From positions 3,472,001 to 3,536,000 of the forward strand of contig NZ_CP152413.1 of the NCBI RefSeq assembly GCF_038967635.1: DNA of 64,000 bases, given 5' to 3'. This DNA comes from Bradyrhizobium sp. B124 (GTDB taxonomy: Bacteria > Pseudomonadota > Alphaproteobacteria > Rhizobiales > Xanthobacteraceae). Positions 35,193 to 44,394 of this stretch are shown piece by piece. Position numbers and translations under genes: made by a program. How positions within the stretch are numbered: the stretch's first letter is position 1; the number at the start of each line of letters is the position of its first letter. Under the pieces are notes generated by a model. The model saw only the letters and a program-made list of their open reading frames with translations. It was not told the origin of the DNA and did not search any database.

Positions 35193-35354
35193 ACCCGTTT
35201 CTCTCGTACACCATCGGCGCCGCCGGAATCGGACGACACCCGTCTCTCTATACTACTGCCGCTCCACGCCCTCCTCCCCTTTGCGGGCACCGTCCACCAG
35301 AACTCTTCGACTTCCCGTGTCCCGGCCTTGACCTGCGTCAAAAAATAATTTGAA

Positions 35355-35369
35355 CGACCGGTCGGATTA
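35355..35369. promoter_or_regulatory. candidate TetR operator, site A
   Basis: The perfect 10-bp palindrome CGACCGGTCG (35355-35364) overlaps CGGATTA (35363-35369), which is TAATCCG on the minus strand. It lies between the divergent TetR gene and the oxidoreductase operon. TAATCCG next to a CGGTC-type half site recurs at sites B (49899) and C (53241). Confidence 0.55.
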
Positions 35370-35444
35370 TATTAGAGTGCCTGCCATCAAGCAAGCGGAT
35401 TGCGCACGCCGGAACCAATCCGGCGGCATCGAGGGAGGCTGCGC

Positions 35445-36755
35445 GTGGATTCTCATAAGGTCGATGCTGTCGTGATCGGAGCCGGCGCCGGCGGGCTGTG
35501 CGCCGCGGCGCGGCTCGCGCATGGCGGGCTGCATACGCTCGTCGTCGACGACAAGGACCGGCTCGGCGGGCGCGCCTCGACCGAGGAGATCGACGGCTTC
35601 AAGGTCAATATCGGCGCGATCGCGATCGAGTTCGGCGGTGTGTTCGAGGAAACCTTCCACGCCGTCGGCGCGCCGCTCGACATCCGCGCGCCGGAGCCTG
35701 CGAGCTCGTTCTTCATCGACGGCAAGGCGATCGATGTCGGCCGCGGCGGCTGGTCGCTGCTGCTCGGGCAGCTCACGAAACAAGCCTCGCGCATTCTGGA
35801 GAAATTCGCCGATGCCCGCTCCGGCAACCTGCCCGACGGGCGGCAATCGACCGAGGACTGGCTGAAGGGCTACACCAGCAACACGACGGTGCACGCGCTG
35901 TTTCGCAACCTCTGCGCGGCGATCTTCGCCTGCAACGCCGCCGAGCTGCCGGCCCGCGCCTTCCTCACCTATTTCACCAGCAAGGGTGCCTTCAAGAAAT
36001 TCGGCTTCTGCCCGCAGGGCACGATCGGCGTCTGGAACAGCCTGGGCAGCGCGATCCGGCGCAATGGCGACATCTGGCTCGGCACGCCGGCGACCACGAT
36101 CCACACCGCCGACGGCCGTGTCGAAGGCGTCACCGTGCTCCGGAACGGCGAGAAGGTGCGGATCGACACCGATCTCGTGATCAGCAATGCCGGACCGAAA
36201 GCCACCGTCGCGCTTGCCGGTAGCGAGGCCTTCCCGGCGGACTACATCGCCAAGGTGAAGAACGACCTTCGCCCCGCCGCCAACATCGTGATCAACGTCG
36301 CGAGCCGCGAGCCGCTGATCAACCATCCCGGCATCATCACCTTCGGCAAGACGCGCCGGCTCTGCAACATGGCGAACCTCTCCGCCACCTGTCCCGAGCT
36401 CGCGCCGCCCGGCTGGCACCTCTACGTCGCCTACGCCGTGCCGGTGCCGGCGCTCGGCGATTTCGACTCCGATGCCGAGGTCGCGCTCGCGCTCGAAGAC
36501 CTTCGCGAGCAGTTCGCCAATTTCGATCAGGCGAAAATCCTCTCGATCCGCGTGATGCGCGACGACTGGCCGGCGCAACGCAGCTGCGCCGGTTACGACC
36601 TGCCGCGCGAGACCGGCATCGAAGGCCTGTGGTGCGTCGGCGACGCCGTGAAGCAATACGGCAATGGCGGCACCCAGGCTTGTGCCGAGACCGCCAGGAT
36701 CGTGACCGATGCGATCTTCGCCGCGCGGCCGCGCCGATCGGCCGGCCGGGTCTGA
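35445..36755 (+). CDS. FAD-dependent oxidoreductase, phytoene desaturase (CrtI)-like
   Basis: Flavoprotein of 436 residues. GTG 35445 follows AGGGAGG by six bases; a TTG at 35400 is in frame but unsupported. The N-terminus has the dinucleotide loop VDAVVIGAGAGGLCAAARLAHGG, and the downstream DDKDRLGGRAST matches CrtI/amine-oxidase FAD sites. The C-terminal LWCVGDAVKQYGNGGTQACAETARIV closes the FAD site. Not near any carotenoid gene, so a desaturation or dehydrogenation step of the catabolic pathway is more likely. It is the first gene of the operon with livFG, the acyl-CoA ligase, livHM and livK, and the candidate TetR operator is in its promoter. Confidence 0.78.
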   Translation: MDSHKVDAVVIGAGAGGLCAAARLAHGGLHTLVVDDKDRLGGRASTEEIDGFKVNIGAIAIEFGGVFEETFHAVGAPLDIRAPEPASSFFIDGKAIDVGRGGWSLLLGQLTKQASRILEKFADARSGNLPDGRQSTEDWLKGYTSNTTVHALFRNLCAAIFACNAAELPARAFLTYFTSKGAFKKFGFCPQGTIGVWNSLGSAIRRNGDIWLGTPATTIHTADGRVEGVTVLRNGEKVRIDTDLVISNAGPKATVALAGSEAFPADYIAKVKNDLRPAANIVINVASREPLINHPGIITFGKTRRLCNMANLSATCPELAPPGWHLYVAYAVPVPALGDFDSDAEVALALEDLREQFANFDQAKILSIRVMRDDWPAQRSCAGYDLPRETGIEGLWCVGDAVKQYGNGGTQACAETARIVTDAIFAARPRRSAGRV

Positions 36756-36760
36756 GCGCG

Positions 36761-37615
36761 ATGCCGACGACCATTCCGCATTCGACGCCACCGGCAGCGC
36801 CCCAGGCCACACCGGCGCGGGAGTGCCTGCTCGAATTCCGCAACGTCCGCATCGTCTACGACAACGCGATCGAGGCGATCCGCGATGTCTCGATCGCGGT
36901 GCCCGAAGGCAACATCGTCGCCCTGCTCGGCTCCAACGGTGCCGGCAAGTCGACACTGCTCAAAGCGATGTCCGGCATCCTCTACACCGAGGAAGGCGTG
37001 ATCGAGAACGGCAGCATCCGCTTCCGCGACGACGAGGTGCATCATCTTGCGCCGGATGAGCTGGTGCGCCGCGGCATCGTGCAGGTGCCGGAGGGCCGCC
37101 GCGTGTTCGCGGCGCTGACCATCGACGAGAACCTGCAAATGGGCGGCTATACCCGGACCGGCGCCGAGGCGCGCGAGCACCGCGACAAGGTGTTTGCGCT
37201 GTTTCCGCGGCTCTATGAGCGGCGCGACCAGATCGCCGGCTACATGTCCGGCGGCGAGCAACAGATGCTCGCGATCGGCCGCGCGCTGATGACCGATCCC
37301 GTGCTGCTGGCGCTCGACGAGCCGTCGCTCGGCCTTGCGCCCTTGATCATCGACCGGATTTACGAGGTGATCGTCCGGCTGCGCGACGAGCTGAAGATGA
37401 CCGTGCTGCTGGTGGAGCAGAACGCGCAGCGCGCGCTCGATATCGCCGATTACGGCTACATCCTGGAGACCGGCCGCGTCGTGCTCGACGGCACGGCCGC
37501 GAGGCTCACCGCCAACGAGGACGTCCGGGAATTCTACCTCGGCGTCTCCTCCACCGGCCGCAAGAGCCTGCGCGACGTCAAGCATTACAAGCGCCGCAAG
37601 CGGTGGCTGTCGTGA
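36761..37615 (+). CDS. livF: HAAT ABC transporter ATP-binding protein, LivF type
   Basis: ATPase of 284 residues. Walker A is GSNGAGKS at residues 57-64. The signature MSGGEQQM and Walker B VLLALDEPSLGLAP follow, and LLVEQNAQRAL contains the LivF-typical switch region. The first 22 residues (PTTIPHSTPPAAPQATPARE) are an unusual Pro-rich extension, and the C-terminal tail VSSTGRKSLRDVKHYKRRKRWLS is basic. The start is 5 bases after the oxidoreductase stop. It forms the transporter with LivG, LivH and LivM of the same operon. The name is by family; the cargo is likely an organic acid rather than leucine. Confidence 0.85.
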   Translation: MPTTIPHSTPPAAPQATPARECLLEFRNVRIVYDNAIEAIRDVSIAVPEGNIVALLGSNGAGKSTLLKAMSGILYTEEGVIENGSIRFRDDEVHHLAPDELVRRGIVQVPEGRRVFAALTIDENLQMGGYTRTGAEAREHRDKVFALFPRLYERRDQIAGYMSGGEQQMLAIGRALMTDPVLLALDEPSLGLAPLIIDRIYEVIVRLRDELKMTVLLVEQNAQRALDIADYGYILETGRVVLDGTAARLTANEDVREFYLGVSSTGRKSLRDVKHYKRRKRWLS

Positions 37616-38406
37616 CCGCGCTGCTCACAGTCGAGAACCTGTCCAAGCGCTTCGGCGGCCTGCAGGCGGTCGCCGATGTCAGCCTTGAAGTCGCGGCGGG
37701 CGAGATCTGCAGCGTGATCGGCCCGAACGGCGCCGGCAAGACCACGCTGTTCAACATGATCTCGGGCGTGCTGCGGCCGAGCGGCGGCCGGATCACCTTC
37801 GACGGCATCGACCTTTCGACCATCTCGCCATGGAAGTTCGCCGCTGTCGGGATCGGCCGCACCTTCCAGAATCTGGCGCTGTTCAAGCACGGCACTGTGG
37901 TCGAGAACATCCTGACCGGCCGCCACACCCATCTGCGCTCGACCGTGCTCGACGCCGTGGTGTTCTTCGGCCGCACCCGCAAGGAGGAGATCGCGGCCCG
38001 GCAGCGGGTCGAGCACATCATCGAATTCCTTGAGATCGAGCATATCAGGGACGCCGTGGTCGGCACGCTTTCCTACGGCCAGCAGAAGCGTGTCGAACTC
38101 GCCCGCGCGCTTGCCTGCGAGCCGAAACTGCTACTGCTCGACGAGATGGTATCCGGCATGAACCAGGAGGAGACCGAGGACATCGCGCGCTTTGTGCTCG
38201 ACATCCGCGACGAGCTCGGCATCACCGTCGTGATGATCGAGCACGAAATGCGCATCGTGATGGACATCTCCGACCGCATCCATGTGCTGAATTTCGGCCG
38301 CAAGATCGCCGAAGGCACACCAGACGAAATCAGGCGAGATCCGGCGGTCACGGAGGCCTATCTCGGCAGCCAGCGCGCCGAAGCGATGGCAAAGGCAGGC
38401 GCGTGA
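37612..38406 (+). CDS. livG: HAAT ABC transporter ATP-binding protein, LivG type
   Basis: ATPase of 264 residues. Walker A is GPNGAGKT at residues 37-44, signature LSYGQQKRVELARAL and Walker B LLLLDEMVSGM. The loop after the Q segment is longer than in LivF, as usual for LivG. I start it at GTG 37612, overlapping the livF stop by four bases; GTG 37603 would give three more residues. It pairs with LivF in the ATPase dimer. The last codons meet the acyl-CoA ligase start in a TGATG overlap. Confidence 0.86.
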   Translation: MTALLTVENLSKRFGGLQAVADVSLEVAAGEICSVIGPNGAGKTTLFNMISGVLRPSGGRITFDGIDLSTISPWKFAAVGIGRTFQNLALFKHGTVVENILTGRHTHLRSTVLDAVVFFGRTRKEEIAARQRVEHIIEFLEIEHIRDAVVGTLSYGQQKRVELARALACEPKLLLLDEMVSGMNQEETEDIARFVLDIRDELGITVVMIEHEMRIVMDISDRIHVLNFGRKIAEGTPDEIRRDPAVTEAYLGSQRAEAMAKAGA

Positions 38407-40340
38407 TGTCGACGATGGACAGCCTGCGCACCACGCATCCGCCGCTGCAGGCCAGCGCCGCGCGCAGCGCGCCCGCGGCGGGCGCCGACGCGCTACAGGC
38501 GGCGCTTGCGGATGCCGCTATCACCATCCCGCAATTGCTGCGGCAGCGCGCCGCCGTGCATGGCGACGCATTGGCGCTGCGGGAGAAGAACTACGGCATC
38601 TGGAATCCCTATTCCTGGCGGCACTATTACGAGACCGCGCGCGCGGTCGCGCTCGGCCTGCTGTCGCTCGGCATCAAGCCGGGCGACCGGGTCGCTATCG
38701 CCGGCGAAAACACGCCGGAATGGTTTTACGCCGATCTCGGCACCCAGATGATCGGCGCGGTCGCGGTCGGCATCTATCCGACCAATCCCTGGGTCGAGCT
38801 GCAATATATCGTCAGGCATTCGGGCGCCCGGGTTGTCATCACCGGCGATCAGGAGCAGACCGACAAGGTGCTCGACGCAATGGCCAACAATGGCGGCCTG
38901 CCGGATCTGGAGGCCATCGTCTGCATCGACATGAAGGGCCTGCGGCATTACCGCGAGCCGGAGCTGATGTCGTTCGCCGCCTTGTGCGAGCGCGGCAAGG
39001 CCTACGCTGAGGCGAACAAGGAGGCCAACGCCACGCTCGACCGGCTGATCGGCCAGGGCGCGCCCGACGATGTCTGCATCCTCGTCTACACCTCGGGCAC
39101 GACGGGCCCGCCTAAGGGCGCGATGCTGACCCACCGCAATCTCGTCTACGCCGCCTATGCCTACGCCAAGACCGTCGGTATTGCAGACAAGCCGTTCGAG
39201 GCGGTGAGCTATCTGCCGCTGTGCCACGTCGCCGAGCGCTGCTACGGCACCGTGACGCATCTCGTGCTCGGCGGCACCGTTTCCTTTGCCGAATCGATCG
39301 ACACGGTCGCGATCAACATCCGCGAGATCGCGCCAACGTTCTTTGTCGGCGTGCCGCGCATTTACGAGAAGCTACAACAGGGCTTCCTGTTCCGCCTCGG
39401 CGAGAGCGGCCGGCTGCGGCAGGGTTTTACCAAGGCCTGCCTCGCCTGGGGCCGCACGCTGTCCGACCGCCGGCAGGCCGGCAAGGCCAATCGGCTCGAT
39501 CGTGCCGCCTACGGGCTGCTTTACCTTCTGATGTTCCGCAATTTGCAGCGCCATCTCGGCTTCGCCACCAGCCGGCACCGGCTGTGCGCCGGCGCTTCGA
39601 TCTCGCCGGAGACGCTGCGCTTCTTCGACATCATCGGCCGCCCGGTGTCGCAGGGCTACGGCCTCACCGAAAGCGGCGGCGTCGCCTTCATCCAGACGGA
39701 GAGCCATCACCGGATCGGCGGCTGCGGCGTGCCGCTGCCGCAAACCGAATGGAAGTGCGACGCCGATGGCGAGATCCTGCTGCGCAACCCCGGCGTCTTC
39801 AAGGGCTACTTCCTCGACGAGAAGGCCTCGACCGCTTCGCTGGAACAAGGCGGCTGGCTGCGCACCGGCGACATCATCGACATCCTCGACAACGGCGAGA
39901 TCGCCGTGGTTGACCGCAAGAAGGCGATCATCATCACTGCCGGCGGCAAGAACATCGCCCCATCGGAGATCGAGAATGCGCTGAAGGATTCCGAATTCAT
40001 CAAGGAAGCGATCGTGGTCGGCGAGGCCAGGAAGTATCTCGGCGCCATCCTCCAGGTCGACTACGACAATGTCGGCCGCTGGGCGCGCGACCGGGCGCTG
40101 GCCTACACCAACTACAAATCGCTGTCGCAGCTTCCCGAAGTGCACGAGCTGGTGGAGCGCATCGTGGACGAAACCAACAAGCGCTTCGCCCGGGTCGAGA
40201 ACATCCGCCGCTTCGCCATCCTCGAGAAAGAGCTCGATCATGACGACGGCGAGCTGACTGCCACACAGAAGGTGCGCCGCGCCATGATCGAGAAGAAGTT
40301 CGCGCGCGAGCTCGCCATCATCTACCAGACGGAGGGCTGA
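38406..40340 (+). CDS. long-chain acyl-CoA ligase-type AMP-binding protein embedded in the liv operon
   Basis: Activates a carboxylic acid to its CoA ester via an acyl-adenylate. The 644-residue protein has the P-loop ILVYTSGTTGPPKGAM near residue 229, GYGLTESGGVAF, LRTGDIIDILDNGEIAVVDRKK and GGKNIAPSEIENAL, as in the long FadD15/ACSBG-like ligases. A Pro/Ala-rich extension occupies the first 35 residues. The gene overlaps livG (TGATG) and ends exactly one codon before livH, so it is co-translated with transporter subunits. This arrangement suggests that the imported acid is activated on entry. Confidence 0.85.
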   Translation: MSTMDSLRTTHPPLQASAARSAPAAGADALQAALADAAITIPQLLRQRAAVHGDALALREKNYGIWNPYSWRHYYETARAVALGLLSLGIKPGDRVAIAGENTPEWFYADLGTQMIGAVAVGIYPTNPWVELQYIVRHSGARVVITGDQEQTDKVLDAMANNGGLPDLEAIVCIDMKGLRHYREPELMSFAALCERGKAYAEANKEANATLDRLIGQGAPDDVCILVYTSGTTGPPKGAMLTHRNLVYAAYAYAKTVGIADKPFEAVSYLPLCHVAERCYGTVTHLVLGGTVSFAESIDTVAINIREIAPTFFVGVPRIYEKLQQGFLFRLGESGRLRQGFTKACLAWGRTLSDRRQAGKANRLDRAAYGLLYLLMFRNLQRHLGFATSRHRLCAGASISPETLRFFDIIGRPVSQGYGLTESGGVAFIQTESHHRIGGCGVPLPQTEWKCDADGEILLRNPGVFKGYFLDEKASTASLEQGGWLRTGDIIDILDNGEIAVVDRKKAIIITAGGKNIAPSEIENALKDSEFIKEAIVVGEARKYLGAILQVDYDNVGRWARDRALAYTNYKSLSQLPEVHELVERIVDETNKRFARVENIRRFAILEKELDHDDGELTATQKVRRAMIEKKFARELAIIYQTEG

Positions 40341-41213
40341 ATGCAGTATCTCCTGCAACTTCTGATCTCCGGGCTAGCGATCGGCGCGATCTACGGCCTG
40401 ATCGCGATGGGCTTCGCGGTGATCTACAAATCCACCGGGCTGGTCAATTTCGCGCAGGGCGAGATGACCATGATCACGGCCTATATCGCCTGGACCATCT
40501 CGACCACGGTCAGCGGCAATGTGTTCGTCGTCGCGACGGGCGCGATCCTCGCCGCCATCCTGCTCGGCCTCATCATCGAGCGCCTGGTGATGCGGCCGAT
40601 GCTGGGCGAGCCGGTGTTCGCGACCGTGATGGTCACGATCGGGCTCGCGGTCATCCTGCGCTCGGCCATCAACTTCATCTGGGATGCGTATCCGCACGGC
40701 CTCGATATCGGCATGGGCCGTGGCATCATGCATCTCGGCGGCATCGGCGTACGCACCGGGCAGATCGCCGTCATCGCGACGCTGCTTTTGCTGCTCGCCG
40801 CGATCTGGGCGTTCTTCCGCTACAGCAAGGTCGGCGTCGCAATGCGCGCGGTCGCGGCCGACGACCGCACCGCGCTCTTGATGGGCATCAGCGCCACCAA
40901 GGTTCACGCGCTGGCCTGGGCGGCGTCATCCGTGATCGCCGGCATCGGCGGCGTGTTTTTCGCCCTGTCCTACGATCTGTCGCCGGCGATGTTTCAGCTC
41001 GGGCTGAAGGCGTTTCCGGCCACGATCCTGGGCGGGCTCGACGCCGTGCTCGGCTCCGGCCTCGGCGGCCTCCTGATCGGCATCACCGAAAACCTGGCCG
41101 GCGGCTATGTCGGCTCCGGCGTGAAGGAGGTCGCGGGCTTTGCCATGATCATCGTCGTGCTGATGGTCCGCCCGTTCGGCATCTTCGGCGAACGCGACAT
41201 CGAGAGGGTCTGA
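40341..41213 (+). CDS. livH: HAAT ABC transporter permease, LivH type
   Basis: Inner-membrane permease of 290 residues. Eight or so helices start at LLISGLAIGAIYGLIAMGFAVIY; NFAQGEMTMITAYIAW is the LivH-typical second segment. A permease-ATPase contact loop is in MRAVAADDRTALLMGI. The C-terminal GLGGLLIGITENLAGGY and KEVAGFAMIIVVLMVRPFGIFGERDIERV complete the family pattern. ATG directly follows the ligase stop and its own stop overlaps livM. Confidence 0.88.
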   Translation: MQYLLQLLISGLAIGAIYGLIAMGFAVIYKSTGLVNFAQGEMTMITAYIAWTISTTVSGNVFVVATGAILAAILLGLIIERLVMRPMLGEPVFATVMVTIGLAVILRSAINFIWDAYPHGLDIGMGRGIMHLGGIGVRTGQIAVIATLLLLLAAIWAFFRYSKVGVAMRAVAADDRTALLMGISATKVHALAWAASSVIAGIGGVFFALSYDLSPAMFQLGLKAFPATILGGLDAVLGSGLGGLLIGITENLAGGYVGSGVKEVAGFAMIIVVLMVRPFGIFGERDIERV

Positions 41214-42259
41214 TGCGCACCGGTGATTACAAGCAGAGCTATGGCGAGCTGGTTGCGCTGATCGATTCCCCGCCGGTGTGGCTCTGGTCGGCCGTGCTGC
41301 TGCTGGCGCTGATCGCAGCGCCCTATCTGCTCAATTCCTACGCGCTGTCGTTCCTGATGATCATCCTGATCACGGTGACCGGCGCGCTCGGGCTCAACAT
41401 CCTGACCGGTTACACCGGCCTGATCTCGCTCGGTCATGTCGGCTTCCTCGTCACCGGCGCCTATGCCTACGCGGTGCTGGTCTCGAAATACCACATGCCG
41501 CCGCTGGTCGGCTTTCTCGGCGCCGGGGTGGTGCCGGCACTTGCCAGTCTGATCGTCGGCGCACCGTCGCTGCGGCTCAAGGGGCTCTATCTCGCCATCA
41601 CCACGCTCGCCTTCTCCTTCATCATCAATACCGTGATCCTGGAGATGCGCTGGCTCACGAACGGCGCCCGCGGCATTCAGGTGCAGCGGCCGGAGATCCT
41701 CGGCATCAGCTTCGACAGCGATGCCGCCTTCACTTATCTCTGCCTCGCCTTCGCAGCCTTGACCCTGTTCGCCACCCTCAACATCCGCCGCAGCCGGGTC
41801 GGCCGCGCCTTCGTCGCGATCAGGGACAACGACACCGCGGCCCGCGTCATGGGCATCAATCTGCACGCCTACAAGCTGTTCGCTTTCGTTACATCCGCCT
41901 TCATCACCGGCATCGCCGGCGCGCTCTACGGCATCTATCTCTCCTTTGTCAGCGTCGAGGGCTTTCCGTTCCTGCTCTCGATCGAGGCGCTGGCGATCCT
42001 GATCGTCGGCGGGCTCGGCTCGGCGCTCGGCGCCGTGCTCGGCACCATCCTGATCGTGCTGCTGCCGGAGGCGACAAGGCTCGTCTTCAGCCTGTTCAGC
42101 GCGCAGATGGACGCGACGTTTGCGACCGGCGCGCAAGAGCTGAAGAGCATGCTCTACGGTCTCGTCATCATCCTGTTCCTGCGCTTCCAGCCGCGCGGAC
42201 TGGTCGGCGCGTGGCACGACATCAAGCGGACCTGGGTGCACTGGCCGCTGCGCTACTAA
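41213..42259 (+). CDS. livM: HAAT ABC transporter permease, LivM type
   Basis: Inner-membrane permease of 348 residues, partner of LivH. Typical elements are GLNILTGYTGLISLGHVGFLVTGAYAYAV (NPA-like region), PSLRLKGLYLAITTLAFSFI and the ATPase contact loop GRAFVAIRDNDTAARVMGINLHAYKL. It starts with ATG in a TGATG overlap with livH. Its end is followed by a 33-base gap and then the operon binding-protein gene, preceded by GGAGGAGA. Confidence 0.88.
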   Translation: MRTGDYKQSYGELVALIDSPPVWLWSAVLLLALIAAPYLLNSYALSFLMIILITVTGALGLNILTGYTGLISLGHVGFLVTGAYAYAVLVSKYHMPPLVGFLGAGVVPALASLIVGAPSLRLKGLYLAITTLAFSFIINTVILEMRWLTNGARGIQVQRPEILGISFDSDAAFTYLCLAFAALTLFATLNIRRSRVGRAFVAIRDNDTAARVMGINLHAYKLFAFVTSAFITGIAGALYGIYLSFVSVEGFPFLLSIEALAILIVGGLGSALGAVLGTILIVLLPEATRLVFSLFSAQMDATFATGAQELKSMLYGLVIILFLRFQPRGLVGAWHDIKRTWVHWPLRY

Positions 42260-42292
42260 CCAAAAAAAGACGCACACAATGAGGAGGAGACA

Positions 42293-43453
42293 ATGATCAG
42301 ACATCTGGCGGCGGCCTCGCTGCTGCTCACCACGGCCTGTCTTGCCATCGGCCCCGCTTCCGCCGCCGACCCTGGCATCACCGACACCGAGATCCTGATC
42401 GGTGACGTCGAGCCCCTGACCGGCCCGCCGGCGCTGCTCGGCGTCGCGGCCTCGATCGGCCACAAGATCGCGATCGCGGAAGCCAATGCCGCCGGCGGCA
42501 TCAACGGCCGCAAGATCAAGTATGTGCTGGAGGACGACGGTTACGTCACGGCACGCACCATCCAGGGCGTCAAGAAGGTGATCGACGTCGACAAGGTGTT
42601 CGCGATGATCGGCATCTCCGGCTCGGGCCAGTCGATCGCTGTCATGCCGGTGCTGGAGAAGTCCGGCATCCCGACCGTGATCGACGTCGCGCCGGTGAAA
42701 TTCCTGTGGGAGCCGCCGCGCAAGAACGTGTTCGTGGTCGGCCAATCCTACGAGGAAGGCATCGTCCACCTCGTCAATTTCCTCGCCGACAAGAATCCCG
42801 GCAAGAAATGGGGCCTGATCACCCAGGACGACGATTACGGCATCACCGTGCGTGACGGCTTCGATACCGTCGTCAAGGCCAAGAAGCTGAACGTGGTCTA
42901 CAGCGGCAATTACAAGAAGGGCCAGCAGGACTTCTCGTCCGACATGTTGCAGCTGAAGGATTCCGGCGCCGAGGTGTTCCTGGCCGGCGGCATCATCGGC
43001 GAGAACATCGCGATGATGAAGGAGCTCGAGAAGCTCAGCATCAAACCGGTGACCGGCATCTTCTGGCCCGGCCGCATCGAGCCCGTGCTGAAGCTGATGG
43101 GCCCGGCCGGTGACGGCATCTATGCGGTCGACTATGTCGAGCCGTTCGCGGGCGCGGCCGGCAGGGCGTTCCTCGATAAGGCCAAGCCGCTGGTGTCGGA
43201 AGCCGAGTTCAAGGGTATCAACCGCTACACCATGACCGGCTATGCCGCCGCGAAGGTCCTGATCGCAGCGATCGAGCGCTGCGGCAAGCAACCGACCTGG
43301 GCCTGCACCATCGCGGAGCTGGAGAAGACCAAGAATGTCGAGACCGGCGTGATGGCGCCGATCAGCTTCGGCCCCGGCGTCCGATTCTCGAACCAGAAGC
43401 TGCAAATCATGCAGGCCGATACGGCGACGCTCAGCTTCAAGCCGGTGAACTAG
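42293..43453 (+). CDS. HAAT ABC transporter substrate-binding protein, LivK type
   Basis: Periplasmic binding protein of 386 residues with a Sec signal (MIRHLAAASLLLTTACLAIGPASA). ATG follows GGAGGAGA. The mature part starts DPGITDTEILIGDVEPLTGPPALLG; INGRKIKYVLEDDGYVTARTIQGVKKVI and FSSDMLQLKDSGAEVFLAGG are family features. It is the cognate receptor of this LivFGHM set by operon position. It differs from the DDAYSPPK pair at 30790 and 53354, so the locus may serve several ligands. Confidence 0.88.
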   Translation: MIRHLAAASLLLTTACLAIGPASAADPGITDTEILIGDVEPLTGPPALLGVAASIGHKIAIAEANAAGGINGRKIKYVLEDDGYVTARTIQGVKKVIDVDKVFAMIGISGSGQSIAVMPVLEKSGIPTVIDVAPVKFLWEPPRKNVFVVGQSYEEGIVHLVNFLADKNPGKKWGLITQDDDYGITVRDGFDTVVKAKKLNVVYSGNYKKGQQDFSSDMLQLKDSGAEVFLAGGIIGENIAMMKELEKLSIKPVTGIFWPGRIEPVLKLMGPAGDGIYAVDYVEPFAGAAGRAFLDKAKPLVSEAEFKGINRYTMTGYAAAKVLIAAIERCGKQPTWACTIAELEKTKNVETGVMAPISFGPGVRFSNQKLQIMQADTATLSFKPVN

Positions 43454-43457
43454 AACG

Positions 43458-44273
43458 ATGAAGGTCCTGATCGTCTTTGCCCATCAGGAGGCGCAGTCGT
43501 TCAACGCTGCGCTGCTGGCGCGGTCGGTGGCGGAGCTGACCGCGCTCGGGCATACGGTCAAGATCTCCGATCTCTACGCCATGCGCTTCAACCCGGTCGC
43601 GACGGCTGGGGACTTTGGCGAGCGGCGGTTCCCCGACCGGCTGCAATATGACCGCGAGCAGAAATACAATCTGCAACAGAAGTCGCTCAGCGGCGACATC
43701 GCCGCCGAGATCGAGAAGCTGCTGTGGTGCGACCTCCTGATCCTGCAGTTTCCGCTGTGGTGGTTCTCGCTCCCCGCCATCATGAAGGGCTGGATCGATC
43801 GCGTCTTCGTCAACGGCGCGGTCTATGGCGCCGGCCGCCGCTACGACACCGGTGGCCTCGCCGGCCGCCGCGCCATGGTCGTGACCTCGACTGCAGCCTA
43901 CCCCGGAATGTGCGCGCCCGACGGGCTGGTCGGCGCACTCGATGTGGTGTTGTGGCCGATCCAGAACGGCACCCTGGCCTATGCCGGCTGCAAGGTGCTG
44001 CCACCCTTCGTGTCCTATTCGGTGAATTTCGTCGACGAGGCGACACGGCACCGCTATCTCGACGACTATGGCGAACGGCTGCGGCAGCTCGAGACCACCG
44101 AACCGCTGTTCTTCCATCCGCTCGCGGATTTCGGCGAGGACTGGCGGCTAAAGCCGGGGATCGCGGCGCAGACGGTTGGGCAGGGCAAGCCGGCGGCGCC
44201 CGTGCGAACTGAACTAGACGAAGACGCCAGTATGCTCCCTCGCCCCGTTCTTACGGGGAGAGGGTCGGGGTGA
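43458..44273 (+). CDS. NAD(P)H:quinone oxidoreductase-like flavodoxin-fold protein
   Basis: Flavoprotein of 271 residues of the NQO1/modulator-of-drug-activity group. The FMN/FAD phosphate loop is VLIVFAHQEAQSFNAALL near the N-terminus. FPLWWFSLPAIMKGWIDRVFVNGAVYG is the characteristic second site. It follows livK with a 4-base gap, so it closes the liv operon and could reduce a quinone formed from the substrate. The last 13 residues (MLPRPVLTGRGSG) are encoded by a genomic repeat that runs into the gene end, so the natural C-terminus may have been changed. Confidence 0.82.
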   Translation: MKVLIVFAHQEAQSFNAALLARSVAELTALGHTVKISDLYAMRFNPVATAGDFGERRFPDRLQYDREQKYNLQQKSLSGDIAAEIEKLLWCDLLILQFPLWWFSLPAIMKGWIDRVFVNGAVYGAGRRYDTGGLAGRRAMVVTSTAAYPGMCAPDGLVGALDVVLWPIQNGTLAYAGCKVLPPFVSYSVNFVDEATRHRYLDDYGERLRQLETTEPLFFHPLADFGEDWRLKPGIAAQTVGQGKPAAPVRTELDEDASMLPRPVLTGRGSG

Positions 44274-44379
44274 AGGGCTCTCTCCGCGAGTCGTGTGCGT
44301 GAATAGACCGGTACCCCCTCACCCGGAACGCATCTAACGATGCGTTTCGACCTCTCCCCGCAAGCGGGGCGAGGTGAAG
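44236..44379. repeat. intergenic repeat between convergent operons (family C, copy 2)
   Basis: Contains CGCCCCGTTCTTACGGGGAGAGGG at the left, split across short stems, and CCTCTCCCCGCAAGCGGGGCGAGG at the right, plus an inner stem ACGCATC/GATGCGT. It resembles 13428-13498. It overlaps the 3' end of the flavodoxin-fold gene and separates it from the acyl-CoA dehydrogenase gene. Confidence 0.68.
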
Positions 44380-44394
44380 CGGAGCCCAACCTCC

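Noticed and set aside
35445..36755. Carotenoid (phytoene) desaturase
   Set aside because: No crtB, crtE or other carotenoid gene nearby; operon partners are a transporter and CoA ligase.
41105..43405. Long open frame on the minus strand across livM and livK
   Set aside because: It is the reverse of two clear plus-strand genes; its composition is rich in Asp/Arg/His from high-GC codons and has no family motif.
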